This document shows positions 1-4,819 of a DNA stretch of 8,865 nucleotides, one piece after another. The notes below the pieces were generated by a model. The model made no database searches. It saw only the letters and a program-made list of their open reading frames with translations, and was not told the DNA's origin. Made by a program: the position numbers and the translations under genes. This DNA is from Candidatus Woesearchaeota archaeon (GTDB taxonomy: Archaea > Nanobdellota > Nanobdellia > Woesearchaeales > JABIAG01). Each line of letters opens with the position of its first letter. Within the stretch, counting starts at the first letter, position 1. Location of the stretch: positions 1 to 8,865 of the forward strand of contig JAHWHN010000079.1 of NCBI GenBank assembly GCA_019323235.1. The letters are read 5' to 3'.

Positions 1-254
1 CAGTATTTGGATTATTAAAATATATTGCAATACATCCAGGTGGCGCTTCTAAATTAGAAGATAGAGATGGAAATGTTCTTCCTGATTGTTTCTTAATGCC
101 TCCTGGCACAACAGCATTAGATTTTGCTTATAGACTTCATACAGATTTCGGAAAAAATTTCATTAGAGCAATTGATGTAAAAACTAAAAAAACTGTTGGG
201 AAAGAACATCCTTTGCAAAATACTGACATTCTAGAAATTGTTTCAGGTAAATGA
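1..254 (+). CDS. C-terminal end of a YchF/Obg-type GTPase, TGS domain (partial at the left edge)
   Basis: Reading from base 3, an uninterrupted frame of 83 residues runs to TGA at 252-254; its start lies outside the window. The visible part is a TGS domain: the core MPPGTTALDFAYRLHTDFG is followed by a conserved stretch with RAIDVKTKK and VGKEHPLQNTDILEIVSGK at the very end. The pattern PxGTTALDFAYxIHTD...F..AIDV.T...VGK...L...DI.EIV is typical of archaeal YchF-like or Obg-family GTPases, where TGS is the last domain and is thought to contact RNA or the ribosome. The GTPase core is not in the window, so YchF cannot be separated from Drg-type proteins, although ending directly after TGS fits both. 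It converges on the next gene with 13 bases between the stop codons. Confidence 0.85.
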   Translation, partial: VFGLLKYIAIHPGGASKLEDRDGNVLPDCFLMPPGTTALDFAYRLHTDFGKNFIRAIDVKTKKTVGKEHPLQNTDILEIVSGK

Positions 255-267
255 TTTTAAATTGTTC

Positions 268-600
268 TTAAAGATAATCTTGAATGTTATCTACGAAATC
301 ATCTATATATTGTTTATGTTCTGGTTTTACTAAAACTGTTCTTCCATCATGTTTTTCAAAGACTTTTTTTCCAATTTCAAAAGGTAATTTATCTTCCTTT
401 ATAATTTGACGTTTTTTTGAGATTACCAAATCATATACTGCTTCTCTATTGCAACCATGATCTAAATCAATTTCAAAAATTCTTTCATTATCTAAAGAAA
501 TAAGAGCAGACCCTCTGTTCATAGTAAAGTTATAACTCATAAGAATTTTATAACCATTTTTTTGATATTCAAATCCTTCAATTATCATTTCATATAACAT
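268..600 (-). CDS. Unrecognised 110-aa protein
   Basis: I do not recognise a family. The protein is mixed and charged, with no cysteine pair, signal peptide or membrane segment. An N-terminal strand-rich half (residues 1-45, IIEGFEYQKNGYKILMSYNF...ALISLDNERIFEIDLD) is followed by a helix-rich basic and acidic half that ends in DDFVDNIQDYL. The start at 600 is favoured because a TATA-like box on the same strand (621-631) lies about 21-31 nt upstream, which fits a leaderless transcript. ATG 588 (residue 5) is an alternative. The gene lies 43 bases downstream of arvC in the same direction, so it may also receive read-through from the arvABC operon. Base composition matches the surroundings. Long uninterrupted reading, a promoter and tight packing support a real gene. 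Confidence 0.65.
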   Translation of the reverse strand: MLYEMIIEGFEYQKNGYKILMSYNFTMNRGSALISLDNERIFEIDLDHGCNREAVYDLVISKKRQIIKEDKLPFEIGKKVFEKHDGRTVLVKPEHKQYIDDFVDNIQDYL

Positions 601-620
601 AAAACTTGAAAAAATCCAAC

Positions 621-631
621 CTATTTATAAA
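621..631 (-). promoter_or_regulatory. TATA-like box for the 110-aa gene
   Basis: Read on the minus strand this is CTTTATAAATAG, an archaeal TATA-box pattern. It ends about 20 nt before the ATG at 600, the spacing expected for a leaderless transcript. It indicates that the gene at 268-600 can be transcribed separately from arvABC. Confidence 0.5.
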
Positions 632-643
632 GATTATTTAGAA

Positions 644-1048
644 TTATCTTTTCTTCTTTTTGCCTTTACTAAAGTGTTTAAAAGTCTCAGGAATATCAAT
701 TACATATTTTCCATCTTCTAATTTGAAGATTAATGGTTCTTTCTTGAATAGATTTACTAAATCAATTTCATATTTACCAGGAGTTTTAACATTAATACTT
801 TCAAAGTCTAATATTACTGGTTCATCTGGTTCTTTCTTATTACCAACAATATCAAGAATATCTTTTTCCAATTCTCTCTTTTGTTTATCAGATAATTGGA
901 TTTGTTCTTTTTCATCTCTTTCTTTTAATAATTTTAATTTTTTCTCACTTAAATAGAAGAATAATTTACCACCGCAAGGACAGCCTTCTAATATGACTTT
1001 ATCTCCATCATCATATATTTCACTGCATCTTACACATTGGTGTGGCAT
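644..1048 (-). CDS. arvC: ArvC/OapC family zinc-ribbon protein (DUF2072)
   Basis: This is the third gene of the arvABC cluster. A short zinc ribbon opens the protein (PHQCVRCSEIYDDG, then EGCPCGG) with Cys5, Cys8, Cys23 and Cys25. A charged, probably helical linker covers about residues 30-75. The C-terminal part (residues ~82-125: DFESINVKTPGKYEIDLVNL, then PLIFKLEDGKYVIDIPETF) matches the conserved end of archaeal DUF2072 proteins as I know them (ESI.I..PG.YE.NL..L.....V....DG.Y.V.LP..F). The tail is very basic (KGKKKKR) and could bind nucleic acid or acidic membrane. The second cysteine pair is CPC rather than the usual CPxC. A GAGGT ribosome-binding site lies within the end of arvB, a few bases before this ATG, and only 3 bases separate the genes. 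The family is linked to ArvA by gene order; its biochemical role is unknown. Confidence 0.88.
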   Translation of the reverse strand: MPHQCVRCSEIYDDGDKVILEGCPCGGKLFFYLSEKKLKLLKERDEKEQIQLSDKQKRELEKDILDIVGNKKEPDEPVILDFESINVKTPGKYEIDLVNLFKKEPLIFKLEDGKYVIDIPETFKHFSKGKKKKR

Positions 1049-1051
1049 TAT

Positions 1052-1462
1052 TTACCTCTTCCTTCTTACAACTCTCTTTCGAGATGTTGCCTTTTGATTA
1101 TTCATTAATAATTCAATCTTATCTGGATTTTGTTTAATCTCTTTAACAATAGTAGCAGGACCAATAATTGTTAATCCTGTTCTTTCTCTCATTAAAGCAT
1201 TAACTAAACCTAGTTTTAATTTAGTCATAAGATTATCATTCTTACTTTCAGGATTAATTATAGCAAGTTCAATTCCCTTGAATTTATCATCAATTTCTTC
1301 CATAGTTATTTGAATTAAATCTTTTTCTTCTTCTTTTTTCAGTCTTCCTTCTAAAAGAACGATTTTGTTTTCTTTTACGATATCAATTAATTTCTTAACT
1401 CTTCTTGCAGAGCCTAAATCTGAAATTTCCTGATAAGGTATAAATTGTAATGTTAACGACAT
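1052..1462 (-). CDS. arvB: ArvB/OapB family protein (DUF2073)
   Basis: The 136-aa protein matches the archaeal DUF2073 family from end to end. It has an N-terminal FIPYQEIS segment, then KIVLLEGRLKKEEEKDLIQITMEEID (residues ~33-58), then FKGIELAIIN, a helix around residues 76-92, and RTGLTIIGPATIVKEI. The tail is strongly basic (RKRVVRRKR). The family is found almost always next to the Era-like GTPase ArvA/OapA and the zinc-ribbon protein ArvC/OapC, as here. No catalytic residues are known to me, and a partner or regulator of the GTPase is the natural inference. The start follows the stop of arvA by 2 bases, with a GGTGA ribosome-binding site inside the end of arvA, so the two are probably translationally coupled. 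Confidence 0.9.
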   Translation of the reverse strand: MSLTLQFIPYQEISDLGSARRVKKLIDIVKENKIVLLEGRLKKEEEKDLIQITMEEIDDKFKGIELAIINPESKNDNLMTKLKLGLVNALMRERTGLTIIGPATIVKEIKQNPDKIELLMNNQKATSRKRVVRRKR

Positions 1463-1464
1463 TT

Positions 1465-2094
1465 TTATTTCACCAATTCAAATAATTTATCATAGAACTC
1501 ATCAATGTTCTTACCATATTTTGCACTAATTCCTACTATATCATATTGAGGGAACGCTGATTGAACCTTTTTCATACTAGCTTTCTTTAAATCTACTTTG
1601 TTAGCAACAATTAATACTGGAATTTCTCTTGCTTGTAGATTTCCAATAATAGTAATATTTACTTGAGAATAAGGATCTTCTGTAGCATCTAAAACAACAA
1701 TAACACAATCCATGTCATCTAGCCATTTAATGGATTCAACAACACCTTTTGTTGCTTCTTTAGCTCTTTTTTTAGCCTCTTCTTTCTTCATTCCTTTTTT
1801 AATGAAGTCCTCGTAATCAATTTTAGTAGCAATACCTGGTGTATCAACCAAGTTAAAATCTAATTCTTTACCGTTTCTTTTGATAACTATCTTCTCTTTT
1901 TCTGTAACTTCTCTAGTTTCATGAGCCATTGATGATGCTGATCCCATTTCCTCTCCTATCCAATCTTTACAGATTTTGTTAGCAAGAGTTGTTTTACCGC
2001 CGTTTGGAGGCCCATAAAGTCCTAATTTCAACTGTTTCTTTTTCTTGAAAAGACCACTAAGAAAGTTTTTCATGAATTTCTTTAATAATTTCAT
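1465..2094 (-). CDS. arvA: Era-like small GTPase ArvA/OapA
   Basis: This is a 209-aa single-domain GTPase with all G motifs: G1 GPPNGGKTT (28-36), a G2 candidate threonine in AHETRE (Thr60), G3 DTPG (84-87), G4 NKVD (165-168) and G5 SAK (190-192). The segments MAHETRE, VDTPGIATKIDYEDF, LDATEDPYSQVN and the FPQYDIVGISAKYG end are characteristic of the archaeal OapA/ArvA family. In Haloferax volcanii this small GTPase was reported to drive extracellular vesicle formation; the older name, origin-associated protein, reflects gene location in haloarchaea. Residues 1-22 (MKLLKKFMKNFLSGLFKKKK) form a basic amphipathic helix that could attach the protein to the membrane. It is the first gene of an operon with arvB and arvC. 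The start at 2094 is supported by GAGGGG (2103-2108), 8 nt upstream, and a TATA-like box further up. Confidence 0.92.
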   Translation of the reverse strand: MKLLKKFMKNFLSGLFKKKKQLKLGLYGPPNGGKTTLANKICKDWIGEEMGSASSMAHETREVTEKEKIVIKRNGKELDFNLVDTPGIATKIDYEDFIKKGMKKEEAKKRAKEATKGVVESIKWLDDMDCVIVVLDATEDPYSQVNITIIGNLQAREIPVLIVANKVDLKKASMKKVQSAFPQYDIVGISAKYGKNIDEFYDKLFELVK

Positions 2095-2102
2095 ATCTGA
2101 TT

Positions 2103-2108
2103 CCCCTC
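2103..2108 (-). promoter_or_regulatory. Ribosome-binding site of arvA
   Basis: The minus strand reads GAGGGG, then 8 bases, then ATG at 2094. It decides the start codon and shows that arvA has a short leader, unlike most other first genes in the window. Confidence 0.5.
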
Positions 2109-2130
2109 AATAGTTTAATTTATTCAAATG

Positions 2131-2140
2131 CTTTATATAA
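2131..2140 (-). promoter_or_regulatory. TATA-like box of the arvABC operon
   Basis: The minus strand reads TTATATAAAG, a good archaeal TATA box about 37-46 nt before the ATG of arvA. With transcription starting about 25 nt downstream, the mRNA would have a leader of roughly 15 nt that includes the GAGGGG site. It sits in a 118-bp region shared with the divergent HerA-like gene. Confidence 0.55.
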
Positions 2141-2173
2141 TTTTCTATTTTTAAAGAATTATTGTTTTAAAAG

Positions 2174-2188
2174 GTATAAATTTTTAAA
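2174..2188 (+). promoter_or_regulatory. TATA-like region of the HerA-like gene
   Basis: TATAAATTTTTAAA precedes the ATG at 2213 by about 25-39 nt. The distal part (TTTTTAAA, 2181-2188) is best placed for a leaderless start. No GGAGG-type site precedes the start codon (CTATTTTTATCG), which supports leaderless transcription. Confidence 0.5.
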
Positions 2189-2212
2189 TGAGGTATTTTT
2201 CTATTTTTATCG

Positions 2213-3706
2213 ATGAAAGGTCAAATTATTGGGGGAAGTTTTGGTAATTTAATTCTTAGACAAAAATCTAATGAAAATTTAGAAATTGGTGAATTATTAA
2301 TAGCTGGTGATGAAGAAAAAGTACTTCTTCAAGTAGTTGATTTAAGTTTCGGAAGTCAAATTTCTCAATCTAATTTAGAATTAGTGTCTGGAATGGATTT
2401 AGAAAATTCAACTAACTTTGAATTTTTAGATCAAAATTTAAGATTATATAATTTAGCAACTGTAAAAAGTCTTTTAACTATTAATAATAAAGTTAAACCA
2501 TCTAAGATTATGCCAAACATATTCTCTAAAGTAAGAGAAGTTAGAAAAGATGATTTGAATTTTACAAAACCAGTTAATTCTATGTTTTTTGGTAATTTAA
2601 GAAGTGGAAGTAAAGAATTAGATGTTCCTATTTATTTAGATGGGAAGGAAGTTTTAAGCCACCATATTTTAATTCCAGCTACAACTGGGAGAGGTAAAAG
2701 TAATTTAGCTTCTGTTTTGTTGTGGGATTTGACTTCTAAAGACTATAATGGTATTTTAGTTTTAGATCCTCATGATGAGTATTATAATAATCTTAAAGAT
2801 CATGAAAGAAAAGATAGAATTATTTATTATACCCCAAGTGAAGCTCCACCTGGACAAAGAATTTTAAAAATAAATCTTAGAAAAATCAAACCTGAACATT
2901 TTAATGGTGTTTTTGATTTAACTCAACCTCAGATGGAAGCTATTTCTTTAGCTCATAAATTATATGGAAATTCTTGGATAATTAAATTACTACAAGCTAC
3001 TTCTTTTGAGCATGTTCATGAAGCTACTTTATCAGTAATTAAAAGAAAGATTTCAAATATTTTAGACATTTCTATATTAAATGGAGAAGTTACATGCAAA
3101 GGTATTTTTGATTTTAATGCAGGAGAGTCAACCATTTCAGACATAGTTACTAGTTTAGAAAATTGTTCTACTGTCATTATTAATACTTCATATTCTTCAG
3201 GAAAATTAGAAATTTTAATTGGAAGTTTAATTACTTCTGAAGTTTATAAGAAATATAAATACTATAAGATGAATCATCAATTGAAAGACAAACCTATTAT
3301 TTCTGTTTTATTGGAAGAAGCTCCAAGAGTTTTAGGTAAAGAAGTTTTAGAGAAGGGTTCTAATATATTCTCAACCATAGCAAGAGAGGGTCGAAAGTTT
3401 AAAGTTGGTTTAATTGCCATAACTCAGTTACCTTCTTTAATACCTAGGCAGGTTTTAGCCAATATGAATACTAAGATTATTTTGGGGATAGAAATGGCTC
3501 CAGAAAGGCAAGCAATTATTGATTCTGCTTCCCAAGATATAAGTAGTGATAATAAGAATATTGCCGCTTTAGATAAGGGAGAAGCTATTATTCCTTCTAA
3601 TTTCTCACCTTTTGCAGTTCCTATTAGAATTCCTTTCTTCCAAGACTTTAAAAAGAAGCAAGAAATTAAGGAAAATAATTCATATTCTGGCATAAATTTA
3701 GGGTAG
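2213..3706 (+). CDS. HerA-like hexameric ATPase (DUF87, FtsK/HerA superfamily)
   Basis: The 497-aa protein is in the HerA size range. The N-terminal ~100 residues are strand-rich (GQIIGGSFGNLILRQ...LEIGELLIAGDEEKVLLQVVDL), as expected of a HAS-barrel. The motor follows: Walker A ATTGRGKSN (156-164), Walker B with the HerA signature LVLDPHDEYY (182-191, Asp185 and Glu189), a second acidic segment LLEEAPRVL (366-374), the FSTIAREGRKFKVGL segment with arginines that could serve as fingers (Arg391, Arg394), sensor ITQLPSLIP (403-411), and NMNTKIILGIEM near the end. Known HerA proteins translocate DNA and work with the nuclease NurA in end resection, usually beside Mre11 and Rad50. None of those is in the window, and canonical HerA assignment is therefore open: it may be a DUF87 relative with another partner. 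Walker A starts with Ala instead of Gly and has Arg where Ser is usual. Confidence 0.85.
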   Translation: MKGQIIGGSFGNLILRQKSNENLEIGELLIAGDEEKVLLQVVDLSFGSQISQSNLELVSGMDLENSTNFEFLDQNLRLYNLATVKSLLTINNKVKPSKIMPNIFSKVREVRKDDLNFTKPVNSMFFGNLRSGSKELDVPIYLDGKEVLSHHILIPATTGRGKSNLASVLLWDLTSKDYNGILVLDPHDEYYNNLKDHERKDRIIYYTPSEAPPGQRILKINLRKIKPEHFNGVFDLTQPQMEAISLAHKLYGNSWIIKLLQATSFEHVHEATLSVIKRKISNILDISILNGEVTCKGIFDFNAGESTISDIVTSLENCSTVIINTSYSSGKLEILIGSLITSEVYKKYKYYKMNHQLKDKPIISVLLEEAPRVLGKEVLEKGSNIFSTIAREGRKFKVGLIAITQLPSLIPRQVLANMNTKIILGIEMAPERQAIIDSASQDISSDNKNIAALDKGEAIIPSNFSPFAVPIRIPFFQDFKKKQEIKENNSYSGINLG

Positions 3707-3741
3707 TATTCTAAGTGAGTTGTAACACATTAACCAAAACC

Positions 3742-3750
3742 TTTTTAAAG
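3742..3750 (+). promoter_or_regulatory. TATA-like box of the glycosyltransferase gene
   Basis: TTTTTAAAG lies 29-37 nt before the GTG start, in the 72-bp gap after the HerA-like gene. No Shine-Dalgarno site is visible before GTG, so a near-leaderless mRNA with its own promoter is likely. Confidence 0.45.
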
Positions 3751-3778
3751 TATATTCTTCAACAAATATGTTGTAAAA

Positions 3779-4819
3779 GTGGATTATGAGATTGTAGTGG
3801 GGGTGTGTACAAAAAATTGTGAAAACACCATTGAAAGTATCATTAAAACTGTAGATAAAGCTTTATCTAAATATTTTCCTAAAAACAATTCTCTTATAAT
3901 TTGTTGTGATGGATCTTCAAAAGATTCAACAAAAAAGAACTTTAATGCTATTAAAACAAAATGTGATAAAAAGTGGATTGTTGAAAAAGGTAAGAAGAGT
4001 AAAGGTTCTGCTGTTAAAACAATTATGCAAAAAGTTAAACCACTTGGATTTCAAACTTTATTGATTTTAGATGGAGATTTAGAAAATCTAAAAGAATTAT
4101 GGATTAAAAGATTAGTAAATCCTGTCTTGAATAAAGGATATGAAGCAACAATTGCAAGTTATAAAACTCATAAGTATGATACTTTAATTGGTAAAACTTT
4201 AGTTTATCCATTAATGAAATCTTTATTTAATATTGATCTTAAAACTCCAATGACTGGAGAGTATTGTTTATCAAGAAAATTATGTTTAGAATTATTAGGA
4301 AGTAAATATTTTCCAAATGACCATAGTGTTGATTTATTTATTGTTTTAACAACAATTTGTGAAAAGTATAAAACTTGTGAGATTAAATTAGGAACTAGAA
4401 ATCATTGTTCTTCTGGAGAGTATTGTAATCCAGAAAGTGTTTTAATTCCTAGGTTTACTCAAATCATGAAAGAGTTTATAGACTTAGCAAGATATTATAA
4501 ATCTAGCATTAGTAAAAATGAAAAGTATTCTATTTCTAAAAAATGTTCTTATGATAAAGGAAGAGTTAAGAACATAGAAATTTGTATTCCAGCTTATCAA
4601 GAATTTAGCAGAGATTATATTAAGAATGATTTAGAATATGTAATGGAAGTTTACAAGCATCTTAGTAAACAATCTATGACTGGATTAAAAATTGCATGGC
4701 TAAACTGGTTATGTATTTATTTTGATAAAACTTCTAAAATGTCAAATGATGATGTTGACAAATTATTAAAAGATTTAACTAAACTTTTTACTGACAATAA
4801 AGAATTGTTGAATTTATAA
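3779..4819 (+). CDS. GT-A glycosyltransferase resembling glucosyl-3-phosphoglycerate synthase (GT81-like)
   Basis: This 346-aa protein starts with a GT-A nucleotide-sugar fold: YEIVVGVCTKNCENTIES (3-20), then CCDGSSKDST (42-51, Asp44) and the metal-binding LDGDLE (97-102, Asp98-Gly-Asp100). The middle matches GT81-type enzymes: YPLMKSLFNIDLKTPMTGEYCLSRK (143-167, with PMTGE where the family has PLAGE), FPNDHSVDLF (178-187) and LGTRNH (204-209), which recalls the LG.R.H motif. Those enzymes transfer a sugar to 3-phosphoglycerate for glucosyl- or mannosylglycerate solutes; transfer to a lipid or other acceptor is also possible. About 110 residues after this core are helical and unassigned. Start: GTG at 3779 is the only plausible upstream start, since the ATG at 3768 is out of frame and stops at once. 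No signal peptide or membrane helix is seen, so it is cytosolic. The stop abuts the stop of the convergent gene. Confidence 0.7.
   Translation: MDYEIVVGVCTKNCENTIESIIKTVDKALSKYFPKNNSLIICCDGSSKDSTKKNFNAIKTKCDKKWIVEKGKKSKGSAVKTIMQKVKPLGFQTLLILDGDLENLKELWIKRLVNPVLNKGYEATIASYKTHKYDTLIGKTLVYPLMKSLFNIDLKTPMTGEYCLSRKLCLELLGSKYFPNDHSVDLFIVLTTICEKYKTCEIKLGTRNHCSSGEYCNPESVLIPRFTQIMKEFIDLARYYKSSISKNEKYSISKKCSYDKGRVKNIEICIPAYQEFSRDYIKNDLEYVMEVYKHLSKQSMTGLKIAWLNWLCIYFDKTSKMSNDDVDKLLKDLTKLFTDNKELLNL

Noticed and set aside
660..956. Open frame of 98 codons on the plus strand opposite arvC
   Set aside because: It lies entirely antisense to a gene with clear family motifs and has a Ser/Phe/Leu-rich composition typical of a frame shadow.
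3424..3693. Hydrophobic 89-codon minus-strand frame resembling a small membrane protein
   Set aside because: It is antisense to the conserved C-terminal motor part of the HerA-like gene, has no promoter, and its hydrophobic residues mirror the opposing codons.
4254..4428. GGAGAGTATTGT occurring twice in the glycosyltransferase gene
   Set aside because: Both copies encode Gly-Glu-Tyr-Cys in coding sequence (TGEYC and SGEYC). They lack the rest of the 23-bp element and are not near a promoter.
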